Positions 10,561 through 22,716 of a stretch of DNA of 64,000 nt are shown one piece after another. The position numbers were made by a program, and so were the translations under genes. This DNA comes from Vandiemenella viatica (Eukaryota > Arthropoda > Insecta > Orthoptera > Morabidae). Within the stretch, counting starts at the first letter, position 1; each line of letters opens with the position of its first letter. The notes under the pieces were generated by a model. It did no database searches. It was not told the origin of the DNA and saw only the letters and a program-made list of their open reading frames with translations. Location of the stretch: positions 39,521,088 through 39,585,087 of the forward strand of contig CM061919.1 of assembly GCA_031002005.1 (NCBI GenBank), written 5' to 3'.

Positions 10561-12879
10561 AATACTTACACGTTTGTGAATTTATCGTAATATTTTCTTA
10601 AATGTTATATTCATGTGTGTAATTACTTTGTCGCCAAGTGTAATAACACACAAACGACGCACAAAAATATAGTATAATAGTATAATTATAACACAATACA
10701 CAGCACAATTAAAGTTCAAGAAACTCACACATATGGCGTGGAATAGACTGTATCAAAAATAAATTGAAACTCAACACCATCTACTGGATGGTTACCGAAT
10801 CTGTGACAGTAACTTAACACACCGCCATCTGTTAGAAACTTATGAAATTTACAAACCATTGTCCTATAACAAACATTTAATTTGCAATAATAAATATTTA
10901 AGTCAATAATCAAGATAAAAACTATCCTATATTTTAAGTTGGACCAAATTACACATAGTAAGCCAAATTTCATCAAAATCAGTTAAGTAGTTTCGGAGTT
11001 CATCTCGGACAAACATCGTGATGAGAGATTTTTATATATATAAGATATCTACACAACAAGCTAAGGTGTTTGTGCCAGATACAGGAAACAGTTGGAAAAT
11101 GTGAGTAAGTAATAAATGTACTCCAAGCTACAAATGGCGCTTGGTGGAGAGCGGAGCCCAAAATTTCAACGTTCCTTTACGAAGCCATCCTGCGACCATC
11201 CCTTTATGGCTGTATACTTTATAGCTCTGTATCTAATCAACTGTTGAACTGCCTGTCAGTACCGGGTTCTTTGGATTTGCTTGGAAGCATTTTTGTCATG
11301 TCCAACTAATGCACTATTGGTTGAATTCATGGAAATGACTCTTGCGCTGAGGCATCAACATCTTAGTAAAAACTTTGTAGTCAAAGAGAGCACTTACATT
11401 AAACATTCATGCCCTATCTATTGCAACATCATTCTCCAACTACTGGATACATATGAACAGGCCACCCCTAACCTTGGCCATCTCCGACCTTAACAAATAT
11501 CAGTCACAAGTGCTCTCTCTCACAATATTACCATTCTATGACGTTAACTATAAAACCCTTTTGATCAGGCACGTGATCATAGAAAATCTGAGATATTCAG
11601 AAAGTTCTTTTAAATAATAATCTTCTAAGTGCTTATCTAAGCAGTATGGGACGAGTTGCACATATCTGCACACATGGATCCAAGACTGGCAACATGGTTG
11701 GAAGAGCCTGTTTTGATAGAGCTAACATAGTGGCAAGGTTGTTTAAGCTACGAACAGAAACGTCCTCTTTTATTACTGAGCTAGTAGATCTGGAATATGT
11801 ACTACATAAATGCCTGCCAAATACTGTAGTTATCACAGATTGTAAATCAGCACTCATTAGACAGTGGGATAAAAGATAGAGGGATGACACCACTTCAGAA
11901 CAATATACTGTAGTTGACGACCATCATAAATGAACAAGGAATGAACATCTTCTTTACCTAGGTAAAGGCATATGTTGGGCTTCCTTGCAACGAGAAAGTG
12001 GATTCTCTAGCTAATTTAGCTGCCCAAACAGGTAACCTAGTGGAACTATTAATAGGAAGTGACATAATTCGAATAATCTGCAGAAAAAAATTGAGGCCTG
12101 GAATGATATGTGGCAATCCACTGAACAACACAAGGGAGGATACTATAGGTTGATACCAACAACACACTGGTATCTTAAAAAATATGCCACAAAAATGTTG
12201 TATCCATAACATTGAGGTTAAAATTCAATCATGGTAGATTCCGAAGCCAATTGCACAAACAATATTTAAAAAATTTCCTGCTGTGTCTTTGCAACAGGGA
12301 GTCGGAGGCTGATATGTACCACCTCTCTTTCGCATGAAGGAAATTCATAGATGAATCAGACACACTCTGGAAAGATTTAAAACAATTGAATATAAGTTAC
12401 ACAGTCATTGTAAGTCAGCTCCTCACACTACGAAACATCTCACTATATCAGAGATTGGTGCATTTCTTTACGAGAAAGAACAAAGAAATATAACTGGGTA
12501 CAACCCATGCTACTTCTCAATATTGTAAGCAGTTATCATCTACGGAACTCTAGGTTTTTACTATTTTATTGTTAAAATGTTAGTTGAAATGATTTATTCA
12601 AAGTACTGGATTATAAAAAATTTAATTTTAAATCTTTGACTTCACTCTTTTGTATTTTTTCTTTTTTTTAACTTTTAATGTTCCAATAATTATGAAGCAA
12701 ACTTGTATTAAGAACAGTGACTTAAGTGTATGCTTATTAGGTAAGCTTTTATGTAAATATGTGTATGTATTTATATATTTAAGGCAGTAACACTAAGTGC
12801 AATGTCCCATGACTATATTGCTAACAGGCCAAGTGTCAATAAAATAAAATAAAAAGTAAAATAAAATAAATGCTTACAC

Positions 12880-13640
12880 AGCTAATCACAGCAATAAATA
12901 TTAATCTCATGGTAACTAATTATATATTGGTTCAAATAAAACAGCCTCATTGGTATTGTATTGGTATTGTAAACTCCCCTTCCCTTATTAAGATGCTTGC
13001 AAAACTTTCTTCCCTTGTGTTAGTAATCTTATTTCCTACTCAGTTTACAACTGTTAAAATTAAATCCCTACCAGTAATGACGATTCTATTCTTACTTGTG
13101 AACTCTGAGTTTGAATTTAATTTGTACCCAAGAGCCTCATCTTCATCAGTCATTCTTCCACTGTGGTAACCAGCCTTATTACCCTGCTTTATTATCTTTT
13201 ATTATCCCAGAAATCTACTCCAAGTAACTCATGGTCATGATCTATAAACACCAGTGAACTGTAGTAGTTTTTGCTAACCAGTATGAAACTCCTATATCTA
13301 TGCAGTACACTCCATAGCCATTGGGAAAACCTGTATAGTACTTCTTCTTTTAACCAAGACTCTAACCCTATAATTACTTGTGGTTGGTGTATTTCTATTA
13401 AGTTTGTAAAGACTATTACTTTGTTCATCATACTTTTCGAGTTCACTAGAAACACCTGGCTTTGTTATATTTGCAGCATTAGCCCCCTCATGCCCAGTTC
13501 TGCCCCAGTCAGTTATCGTTTCAGAAACATCATCTGTCTCTTCAGCATTTGTTATTTTTCCACTTGTGGCTCTACAATCTATATAACTTTGATCATCTAT
13601 TTCCATCCCCACATCAACAGTCCCTAACCTAAAAAATACA
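12880..13640 (-). mobile_element. LINE endonuclease fragment (family of 14215-16560)
   Basis: The minus strand encodes the end of ORF1 or the start of ORF2 (a polar segment ending SSELEKYDEQSNSLYKL) and then the APE endonuclease start: NLIEIHQPQVIIGLESWLKEE, carrying the ESWL motif with the catalytic Glu, and the HELLGVDFWDNK block. It then decays (12880-13190). Stops and frameshifts are present. A paralogous copy lies at 14215-14945 in the same orientation. Confidence 0.75.
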
Positions 13641-13654
13641 GATAAAAGAACTAA

Positions 13655-14165
13655 AGATTGATTATAATTGTAATGTGGGCAAAGAATTGTCTGCTGAAGA
13701 CTAGAAACGTAAATACCTTTGGCATAAAATTAGGCAATAAACTTGGCATTACATGTTGGACAGGTAGTAGGAAAAGGTTTCAAAATCCTTTACTTGTTAG
13801 AGAGAGTGATGGAGGGATGTACAAGAGACATAAGGGAATTGGGTTACAAAATTTTGGTCAGACCATTGTTTGAATGTGTTACTATAGTATAGGGACCCAC
13901 ATTTTGGGTATCACAAACAGATGTTGGATGGGGTGCAAAGAAGGGCTGCTAGGTCTGTCTCTGGAAATTATTGTAGATTGGAATCAGTAAATGATATGAG
14001 AAAGGATCTGAAATAGGATTCATTGGAAAACAGGAGGAGGGTGAAGAGAGTGACGGGAGTGTAGAAGAAGTATATTGGCAATAAGGTGTGGAAAGATATT
14101 GCTGTAGGAATTAGAAAAAGTGGATGGAAGGGAAAAGATGACCAAGATCACAAATTGATTCTATA
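13655..14165 (+). mobile_element. LINE C-terminal fragment
   Basis: The plus strand encodes the post-RT region typical of CR1/Jockey-type LINEs in broken frames: RESDGGMYKRHKGIGLQNFGQTIV, then segments resembling the RRAARFV, LESVNDMxxxLGW and the WKDIA-x-RK blocks. It is opposite in orientation to the endonuclease fragments on both sides, so it is a separate insertion or rearranged piece. Confidence 0.55.
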
Positions 14166-14939
14166 TGTTTCTTAATTTTTTGTTTTGGAATATACATTTC
14201 TTTCTTCCTTCCTCTTAATTATCACCTTGAATACTTTCCAATGTGCAGGCACCCTTCTTTGTTGAATCTTTCTCTGAAATATCTTTCCAGTTCAGCAACA
14301 TGTGTTTTCCTATAACCGTATCCATAATCACGTTCACTGGTTTACCTAACCCTGTTATATCCATAATCACTGCATCCTGATCACTTATTCCTTCTGTAAA
14401 CAGACCCCACAAAATTGTTATCAGGCTTTATTAACCAGCATGTTTCATTCCCTTGTATTCTGTTTTACTACTTATATAAAGCCTCCTTCCCTCACTAACA
14501 TATTTGCAAACCTCTGTTTCGTAGTATTATTTATCCTAATTCCCTTCCAGTTGACACCTGGAAGACTTAAGTACCCAGCAATAATGACTATTCTACTCTC
14601 TCCTCTGAATTATGATTATGAAAATAATTTCGCACAAAGAGCTCCATCATTATCTTTCATTTTTCCACTACGGTAGGCAGAGGCCCTAATTTTTTCTTTT
14701 GTAGCCCCCCAGAAGTCTACCCATAGTAATTTATAACTATGAGTACCCTTGAACTGCAATAATCTTTATTAACCAGTGTGGAGAACCCTCCACCAATTCC
14801 TCCTCTTTCTGTATTGAACACCCTATAACGAAGTTAAAACTTTTTCGTCTAGCACTTTTTCTTTTAATCAAGACTCTACTCCAATAACTATTTGTGGTTT
14901 TGGTAACTCTAATGAATTACAAAAACTTTGTTACTTTGT

Positions 14940-15881
14940 AATCGTAGGCATCCATGGCCAGAGTCAATTGATTCTTGGCTGCCCGGGTGGCACCGCGTCA
15001 TATTTCTTGAAACCAACTTTTCGACCCTCATTCTGGAGTCTTCTTCCAGGGCAGAACTGTGTCTTTGATCAGTGAGTGGTCTTATTTTATAGCTGAGGCT
15101 TGCGCCCGTCTATTTGGTTCGATTTGTGCGGCCAATCAAAGGTCCGAGCCGTCACGTGGTTCGTGGGCCTGGTGGGGCGCGGCGCGGTCTGATGGGAGGT
15201 GACACGACATGCTCTCTCCGCAGCAGCGAGAGCCAGGCGTCCTGTAATTTAAGCCCACTGTCTTCGTTAATATTGTTTGGGCATTTAGCAATTTCTAACA
15301 CCTCCTTTACCCTCCTTGGCCACCATTTCTCCTCGCGCACTATAAGCGTGGTGTTTTCAAAGTCTATGTCATGATTGGTTTCGGCTGCATGCCGTGCAAT
15401 GGCGGATTTATCAATGTTATTAGATTTATAGTTTCAGATGTGCTCGTGCAGCCTGTCCCTTATAGTGCGCCCCATCTCTCCTGTGTACACCCAGCCACAG
15501 GTGCACGGAATCTCATAGACTCCAGCAACCTGTCCTTAACCTTGACGAGCTGCTTACTGACTTTGCTATGCGCTTTGTAGACAGGTTTTATGTTCACTTT
15601 TTTGAACAGCTTCCCGATTCTGACAGTAATGCCACTTATGTAGGGTAAAACCACTACTTGGCATTACTGAGAGGTGGCTTGATTAGATGTTGAATTGGTG
15701 TCTTTATCTGTCGTGGCTGCATGCAATGACCATCTAATACAATGATTGTGGTAGCCATTGGACTTGAATGTGTGTTGCAGCACCTCCAACTCTGTCGTCA
15801 AACTATTTGCGTCACACATTGGTCGAAACGTTGGTTTCAAGAAACATGATGCGGCGCCACCCGGACACCCAAGAATCAATC
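14940..15881 (-). mobile_element. Short Penelope-like element with inverted arms and 11-bp target duplication
   Basis: A 942-bp unit flanked by near-identical 11-bp repeats (TGTTACTTTGT at 14929-14939, TGTTACTCTGT at 15882-15892). Inverted 60-bp arms lie at 14967-15026 and 15821-15880 (about 88% identical by eye). Between them the minus strand encodes the last RT segment and a GIY-YIG domain. Beyond that ORF, still on the minus strand, come a TATA-like CTATAAAATAAG (near 15090) and a GAAGAAGAC...GTCGAAA motif next to the arm. This is a 5'-truncated PLE with part of its terminal repeat attached in inverse orientation. Confidence 0.8.
15150..15815 (-). pseudogene. PLE RT tail and GIY-YIG endonuclease (partial)
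   Basis: The frame begins ANSLTTELEVLQHTF...NGY (RT-to-endonuclease linker). After a stop near 15664 it resumes LPYISGITVRIGKLFKKVNI and VKVKDRL, then after a small frame change the endonuclease core: VYEIPCTCGWVYTGEMGRT, where the Cys pair and the VYTGE stretch (the YIG equivalent, Ile to Thr) are visible, then RDRLHEH, SAIARHAAETNHDIDF and an EVLEIAKCPNNINEDSGL block with the expected acidic residue. Established role: the GIY-YIG domain nicks the target for PLE retrotransposition. At least one stop or frameshift makes it inactive. Confidence 0.8.
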
Positions 15882-16559
15882 TGTTACTCTGTTTGTTATA
15901 CTCCTATAGCTCAGTAGGAACAGCCTTAAATCTTCTTTTGTTATGATTTTAGCATTATTCATCAACTCACCACTTGTGAACCCATCTTTCATTTTTTGCT
16001 CAGCTTCTACTATTTCATAATTATTTATGCTTTTGCCGTCATGCATTTGCCATCAACATCCCTGTTTTTAAACCCCCACCAGCAGCTTATAACATAAAAA
16101 AGGGCACAGTCCTTATCCCATCATAAGCAGAAGTGGGCACCCTTACAGATGTAGTAATAGCTCAGAAAGTGCACCTTCTATTTAGGTGTAGATATTGCCA
16201 AGTCAAACCCGGGCCTGCATTACTTCCACCCTGGTATGCTGTCTCTCCTTCACTACCTTCGTCAGATAACTATATGTGCTATAACCATCATTTCTATCAG
16301 TTCTCTCACCCGCATTTCCCTCTGCCATTACTCTACCCTCCTTAGTGAAATACTTACAAAGTCTTGTACCCTCTATTACCTGCCTGCATGTTGCACTAGC
16401 CTTCAACCAACTGATCCTGGAAGAGGGCCTACACCTCTTCCATGGATAGTAGCTAGGAGCAAAACCTTAATCTTCCTTCTATTCCCTTCCACACATCCAG
16501 TCCTATGGGTCTATTGCACCTTATCTACTCCTATTTGAGGTTCTTCTCTTCCTGACTTC

Positions 16560-19500
16560 AGATTGTATAAAATTTAAAGGATCTAAAGGGAGAGAGGGTT
16601 TGGCTTTTGGATTTTTATTTGGTCAGAAACCTCCATGAAAAAATACATATATGTGACAACTTCAAGGTGATCAGTCAAACAGTATCAACTGTAACTTTAT
16701 ATATATAAAAAAAATTAACAAAAATTAAGGGGGAGGAAACGGGAAGAGTGGTTGTGTTTTGTGAACTATATGTAGGCAGTGTTTTTCTGTTTGTTTTAAA
16801 GTATACATGTACAAATTTCCTTGAAAATCAGATGGTCAATGGGTTTGTTTGGATTAAGGGATGTAAAGGGAAAGAAGAGGTAGTTTTTTTTAAACTTTTT
16901 TTTGTCATGAACCTTCACACATGCGCACTCTACAACTCATCGTATTCGGATGAACGGTATAGTGCACATAGAGGACAAACGTACAAATATTCATTTTAAT
17001 ATTTATAGACTAGCTTTGCTCACCATGTGCTGCAATGCCCATTTTTCTTTTTAAATGAGCACACATACATAAAGTATACATGTACAAAATAATTGAAAAT
17101 CTGTTTTTTGTGCCTAAATTGAATTCGAGAAAGTTTATTTCAGTGCTTTGGGATATACAATATTTTTGTTCTTTCCTTCTTCTGCAAAAGCAGAGTACCC
17201 AGTGTTGCTTGAGAGCTGGATATGAACATCCTGATGATTTCCGCGTTTTAATGAGATTGTAATAACCATTCTCCATCACCAAACACTTTGGAAGATTTCC
17301 CTACTATTCTAAGATTACATGCAAAACACGGAAAAGTTACACTTGTAAATTTGTCTAGGAAGGTGGAGTGGAAGAGCAGATGCAGTTTTTTGAACTAATG
17401 TACACATCACTATTCACTTATTACAAAGCATATGTGCACAAAGTTCCTTTAATATTGTTTAAAAATTGTAGATTTGTGTATCGTTACAAAAACTTTAGAA
17501 TAATTTTTAGAATTCAAGTTTGAATTTCTTGGTCGGCAATAATCTAATTGGAATCGATCCAATGATGATTGACAAGGGAAAGTGGGTGTGTTTTTGTAAA
17601 CCAAATTTAGACAGTATTTTTCTCTTTGTTTTAATGCATACAAGTGCAAAAATTCTTCAAAATCAGGTAAAAACTGTAGCTTTGTATAAAGAACACCGAC
17701 ATCTAAGGGAGTGGAAATGGGGAGAGGTATAGAATTTTTCTAAAGCTCATGAGGACAGTATTTTTCACTTTGTTTTAAAGTATACATGTGAAAATTTCCA
17801 TCAAAATCAGATAAAATCTATGGGTTTGTATAAAGGTCATTGAAAGTTAAGAAGAGATGGGGTAAAGTGGGAGAGGGTTTGGTCTTTAGCAAACCAAATG
17901 TAGACAGTATTGTTCCATGTGTTTTAAAATATACATTTTCAAACCGTATTCAAAATCGGGTAGAAACTGTAGCTTTGTATAAAAAACATTGACAATAATT
18001 AATGGGGTGAAAGGGGGGAGTGGAGATAGGTTTTTTAAATCAGAAATCTTCGCGGTCACACACTCAACAACTCACCAATGTTTCATTATATTCAGGTGAA
18101 TGATTTAGGAACGCATAGAGGACAAACATTCATCTTTATATGTATAGACTATCTGACCCGGCAATGCTATGCAATTTCTAGACTTGAATACACCTATAGA
18201 TTACATGAATACATTTGAAAGTTTGTATTTGGTAAAAATGAGATATTTATGTATAAATTTTAATTTCTGTTTTATTCAATTTCAAGTTTGTTGCAATGGT
18301 TTTGGATATGCAATGTTTTTGGTGATTCCAATCAGCATATATACAAAAAAAAAAAAATCTGAGTTTGTTTTGGAGATATATGTTAAACACAGAAAAGTTG
18401 CACCTGTAAATTAGTCTTAAGAGGTGTGAAACAGGAGAGTGTGTGCAGTTTTGTAAACTAAATGTAAACATCATTTTCACTTATTTAAAAGCATATGTGT
18501 GGAAACTTTCTTCGACATCAAATAAAAACTGTAGATTTGTGTTTTGTCACAAAAACTTTAAAATAATTTTTAAAATTCTAGTTCGAATTTCTTAGTCAGC
18601 AATTGTCCGATCATAATCTGTCCAGTGCTGTTCAACAGGAAATAATGTGTACTTTAGTAATATTGCCATCTACTTTGTATAATTTCTCCACCGTTTTCGA
18701 GATATTTCGAAAAAAAAAAAAAAAAAAAAAAAAAACTGAATGGTTGCAAGTGTAAATTTTGCTTAATTAGTAGGTAAAATAGGGTGGGTTTAGTAAACCA
18801 GAGATAGACATCATTTTTCTCTTTGCTTTAATTTATACATGTGCAAAGTTCCATCCACATTGAATAAATTTAGTGTAAGGAACATTGGAGATTAAGAGAG
18901 GAGGGAATAAAGGGGATGAGGTGTTGGGATTTGGGAACAAAATGTAGACAGTATTTTTCCCCTTGTTTTAAAGTATTCGTGTCTGAAGTTCCATCGATAT
19001 TGGATAAAAACTGTATGTGTAAAGAATATTGACAAACAATAAAGGGGAGGTAAAGGTAAAGAGGATTTTGGTTCTTGCAATCTAATTTTCTGCTGTTTTA
19101 TAGTCTGCGTGTGCAAAGTTCTATTGATATCATATAATAACTGTGGGTATGTACATGAAATATTGACAAAAATTAGGGGGTTGGGGTAAAGTGGTAGAGC
19201 AGTTGGTTGTTTAAAACCAAACGTAAACAGCATTTTTCTACTTGTTTTGAAGTATACAAATGCAAAGTTCCATCAAAATCAGATAAAAACTGTCAGTTTC
19301 AATAAAGATCACTGGAAATTAATAAGGGAGGGATAAATGGGGAGGGGGTGGGGTTGTGGATTGCCAAACTGAATGTAAACAGTATTTTTCTGTTTCTTTT
19401 AAGGTATATGTGTGCAATATTCCTTCAAAATTGGATAGGAACTGTAGTTTTGTATAAAGAACATTGACAATAATGAAGGGGTGGAAACGGGGACTAATGT

Positions 19501-20690
19501 ATACAGTATTTTTCCATTTTTTAAAAATGTATACATAAGCAAAGTGCCTTCAAAATTGTATAAAAAGTGTGGGTTTGTGTAAAAATTAAGGGGGTGAGAA
19601 GAGGGAGAGGGGTTTTATTTTGGAAACCATGTATAGGCAGTATTTTTCTGTGTTTTAAAGTATGTGTGTCCAAATTTCCATCAAAATCACACAAAATCTA
19701 TGTTATTAAAAAATATTATGGGTTGTAAGGGGGAAGAGGGGGAGGTTTTAAGGTGGAAATGGGAAGAGGGATTAGGTTTTTGTAAAATGAACGTCTACAG
19801 TATTTTTCCATTTTTTAAAAAAAAAAATATGTGTGTGCAAAGTTCCATCGAAATCGGATTAAAAAGTGTGGGTTTGCGTAAAAATTAAGGGGTGGGAAGG
19901 GGGAGAGAGGATGAGTTTTTGGAAACCACGTGTAGGCTGTATTTTTCTGTTTGTTTTATAGTATACATGTGCAAATTTCCGTAAAAATTTGATAAAATCA
20001 GTGGGTTTTAAAAAAAAATTATTAGGTGTTATAGGAAAGAGGGTGTGTTTTTTTATTTGGGGGGGGGAGAATTTCTTTTTCCTAAGGAACCTTCGCAGAT
20101 GCGCACTCGACAACTGACAAAAGTTTCACCGTAATCGGACAAATGGTTTAAGAGTGGATAGAGGACAAACAGACAGATATTGATCTTTATATATAAAAAT
20201 AGCTGATTTGGCAATGCTTCATTATTGCTAGACTTGAGTACTCACATAGATTACATGAATATATATGAATGTTTATATTTAGTTAAAATTAGATATTTAC
20301 ATATAAATTTTAATTACTGCTTCATTCAATTTCAATTTCATTGCAATAGTCTTGTATATAATGTTTTTGGTGGTTCCATTCAGCATATGTACAAAATAAT
20401 CTCTCACTTCATTTTAGAGATACATGCTAAACATGAAAAAGTTGTTTGTGTATATTAGTCTTAAAAGGTTTTTCTGTTTGTTTTAAAGTATATGTATGCA
20501 AGTTCCATCTAAATCATATAAAAAGTGTGGGTTTGTATAAAATTATGGGCTGTAAAGTGGGAGAGGGGGTGATGTTTTGGATTTTTTCTGTCAGAAACCG
20601 TGTGCACACAATAAATTTCATTGTAATTAGATGAATGGTATAGGTATGCTTAGAGGATGAATATACAAACATTAATTTATATATATATAT
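16560..20690 (-). mobile_element. Head-to-tail tandem array of Helitrons with internal ~145-bp repeats
   Basis: At least four units lie in the same orientation: E1 (16560-17009, 3'-truncated), E2 (17010-18148), E3 (18149 to about 20200) and E4 (about 20201-20690). On the minus strand the 3' end of one unit abuts the 5' TC of the next: GCAAAGCTAG then TCTATAAATATT at 17009/17010, and CAGATAG then TCTATACATATA at 18148/18149. Units start TCTATA..., pass through a GTTTGTCC-type block and end near GCATTGCCGGGTCAG. Interiors are arrays of a 124-160-bp monomer marked by ACAGTATTTTTC and AAAGTATACATGTGCAAA. No transposase is encoded. Confidence 0.7.
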
Positions 20691-20699
20691 AGCATATAA

Positions 20700-21272
20700 C
20701 ATGATAGAAACAGATCTCTTTGCAACATTTTCAATGCAACAATAGAGGCCAAAATGTTGAGTAGTGAAGCAATAGCACAAAATTTAAATGCAAAGGTGAA
20801 AATATAGGGAGAACTGAAAAAATATATCTATAAATAAATGAAAATAACAAGAATCAAGGGAAATCATAAGATGACTACTCAAACAACCAAGAAGATTGTT
20901 TATGCAGTGTCAGATAGGAAATATCTGAAAGAAAATTATTCAACACAAATTTTTTAGTGGTAAGAGCAAGGTTCTTTTAAGACAATTTAAGGTATGTTGC
21001 CCAGCTCAGAAATCACTATACCATTTCACAAATATACGCTACCACCAAGAAAAACTATGCTGACTGATTATCAAAGTAGGATTTGGAACTGATAGTTCCA
21101 GAATTTTATTTATCACAGTTAAACAAAAATTAATTTTCTATCTATATGGTATGTCTTCCTTTAATCACTTCCCCTCATTCCATTATCTCCATTTTATATT
21201 GTAAGTTTGATTTCAGGCAAGAAACAGAAACATTTGAAGGAACAACTGCATACAATTGTAATTTTTACTTAC
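20700..21272. other. Intron sequence, no feature recognised
   Basis: Lies directly downstream (in gene sense) of the dynein exon at 21273-21498. Only the splice donor at its right edge is recognised. Confidence 0.4.
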
Positions 21273-21498
21273 ATCATCAATAAACGCTCTTTGACGATCG
21301 GCAAAACTTTCCAACATCCTTACATACAATGTTTGTCTTTTACCGACAAGGAATTTCTTGAGATTTTCTACAGACACCATAAAAGGGCCAATCCAAATCC
21401 TTTCAGGGAGACTCTCCTCTAAAGTTTGTCGTAAATGCCGTAATGATGAAAGTTCTTCTTTAATTTCTTCAGCAGAATGATTTTCAGATTCAAATTTA
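21273..21498 (-). CDS. Axonemal-type dynein heavy chain, internal exon (N-terminal tail)
   Basis: 226-bp exon. Acceptor ATTTTATTTCCAG (21499-21511), donor GATGAT|GTAAGTA (GT at 21272-21271), near consensus. It starts in phase 2 and ends in phase 0. The peptide after the split Ser codon reads KFESENHSAEEIKEELSSLR, then TLEESLPERIWIGPFMVSVE, NLKKFLVGKRQTLYVRMLES and FADRQRAFIDD. The LPE-I-IGPF-VS motif followed by a helix with K-x-R-x-L-x-x-ML is characteristic of the tail segment just before the linker in axonemal dynein heavy chains. Family role: minus-end microtubule motor of cilia and flagella; the tail binds intermediate chains and neighbouring heavy chains. The upstream partner exon is 52698-52957. 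No stops and good codon structure: a live gene. Confidence 0.78.
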
Positions 21499-22479
21499 CT
21501 GGAAATAAAATTATTATTATTTGCATCTCTAAGTACTACAGAGTTAGTTGGAACAGCGATGTGGAAAATTTTAAGCACTCCCTGAATAGAAAACATATGT
21601 TACTAACAATTAAAAACTCAATTCTGAAGTGTTTTATCATGTAATATAGTCAATTTGCCCTCCACAAGTTTTTCTGCAATCCCAAAGTCACTTTGGCAGT
21701 TTTTAGCACTCTGCCCATGCTGTTTCCTGCCAAATCTTCCTGACTAAAATTTCATTTCAATGTTGCAGTCTTCACTACCAACAAATCATGGACATTCTTC
21801 TAAGGACTGTGTGTGATTGATGAGCATTTGGTACTAGTTGTCTTGTGCAGTTTCTTGACCAATGGACCCATTCAAGATTTGTGATCTAATAGGCAATGTA
21901 AATTGTCCCTTCAAAAATTCTCCATGCCATTCAGATGCAATAAACACCAGTACAAGAAGCATCTACCACAATTTCCCTATCCCAATACTGGTTAACTATC
22001 TGTTCCACACAAACTTTGAATTTACCCAAAGCAGTTATTATTTTCCAATATGACTTATTGATTTTATTAGTCCAGGAGCTTACCATGATGAAATTTCATC
22101 ATTAAATCCCCTTCTTAAAAAGCTAGATGATGGTAAATAGTGGGGAAAAATGCACATATTTAAAGTACCTGCAACATGTTGCCCTACAAACAGTGGAGAC
22201 CGCTTAGTTCTAAGTGCTTTGACTGAGAAGTTATATCAACCAAAAATTCACATAATTTCTTTTTTTACCTATTCACTTCTTATCAACTGCTTAGTCATTC
22301 ATGAGTAACATTTGTTACATGTTTTGCATCTCTTGAAATGTAAAATGAACTACTTTATCCAGCAATAGTTGAGAGTCTTCCCATAGTTGATAACTGATTT
22401 CTTGTGGCTTATAACACTGAAAATGTGAGACCTTTTAGTTTATTTGAAAAACATAATAAATCCTAACAGTTGCCACAAA
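21499..22479. other. Start of the 31.2-kb dynein intron, no other feature recognised
   Basis: The open frame of the exon extends to 21596 through a second possible acceptor (TTCTATTCAG at 21582-21591), but that would not be phase-compatible with the upstream exon. The remainder shows no element I recognise. Confidence 0.4.
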
Positions 22480-22716
22480 AATAATTCATTTACATCCATA
22501 CTCTGCAAATCACAAATATTGTGGGTGGCAGAGGGTGCTAAGCACAAATCCTAAATCTGTGCATTCCATTCCCAAATAGCACAAGGAAAGAAAGAATACA
22601 TAAAAACATCAGTATGGCATCTAATTTCTCCAATCTTATCACTCCTGTTATTGTGAGCTAATTAGGTTAGGGGAAGAAGTATTCCATTGCACTCGTAAAT
22701 CAAAGAATTTTGCATA

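Larger units (their letters stand above)
9543..11045 (-). mobile_element. Helitron inserted in LINE C, with helicase remnant
   Basis: On the minus strand the element starts TCTTATATATATAAAAATC (5' TC terminus at 11045) and ends with a hairpin (GTCAC/GTGAC at 9553-9570) followed by CGGGTCATAG at 9543. The flanking bases are A (5') and T (3'), the A^T target typical of Helitrons. The terminal tetranucleotide is ATAG rather than CTAG. Inside are a PIF1-type helicase remnant (9936-10200), a LINE C-terminal fragment and very AT-rich DNA. It has lost Rep and most of the helicase, so it is defective. Confidence 0.85.
9150..12870 (+). mobile_element. LINE C: I-clade-like non-LTR retrotransposon, split by a Helitron
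   Basis: Two plus-strand parts (about 9150-9542 and 11046-12870) form one element. The first has RT blocks GLPQDSILTPLVF and, after a frameshift, KYADDLCIY. The second continues with the thumb, an IAxxP-like C-terminal RT region (TNGAWWRAEPKISTFLYEAI) and an RNase H remnant at 11646-11879 (SKTGN, then ITELVDLEYVL with the catalytic Glu, then VVITDCKSAL with Asp). The first RNase H Asp is replaced by His. The 3' end has an AATAAA-rich tail at 12838-12870. Removing the Helitron at 9543-11045 restores the frame (VKYQGLYLHNKLR). 5'-truncated and broken by stops. Confidence 0.8.
14215..16560 (-). mobile_element. LINE E: ORF1 end plus APE endonuclease, split by a PLE foldback
   Basis: From high to low coordinates: a probable ORF1 region (16560-15893, containing an open piece GYSTYSYLTKVVKERQHTR), then the EYNKQSN segment, and after the PLE insertion (14940-15881) the endonuclease: IVIGVESWLKEK (ESWL Glu), WVDFWGATK, and VNWKGIRINN near 14530. 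Removing the insertion rejoins EYNKQSN to KVFVIH, matching EKYDEQSNSLY of the neighbouring copy. It has multiple stops and is 3'-truncated, with no RT. Confidence 0.7.

Noticed and set aside
10725..10976. An 83-residue minus ORF within the Helitron as a possible captured gene.
   Set aside because: AT-rich, no domain, and located in the terminal non-coding part next to the Helitron 5' end.
21499..21581. Extending the dynein exon to the acceptor at 21582 (frame open through VLKIFHIAVPTNS).
   Set aside because: That start would need a phase-0 donor, which the exon at 52698-52957 does not offer; the acceptor at 21499 is phase-compatible and gives a smooth dynein sequence.
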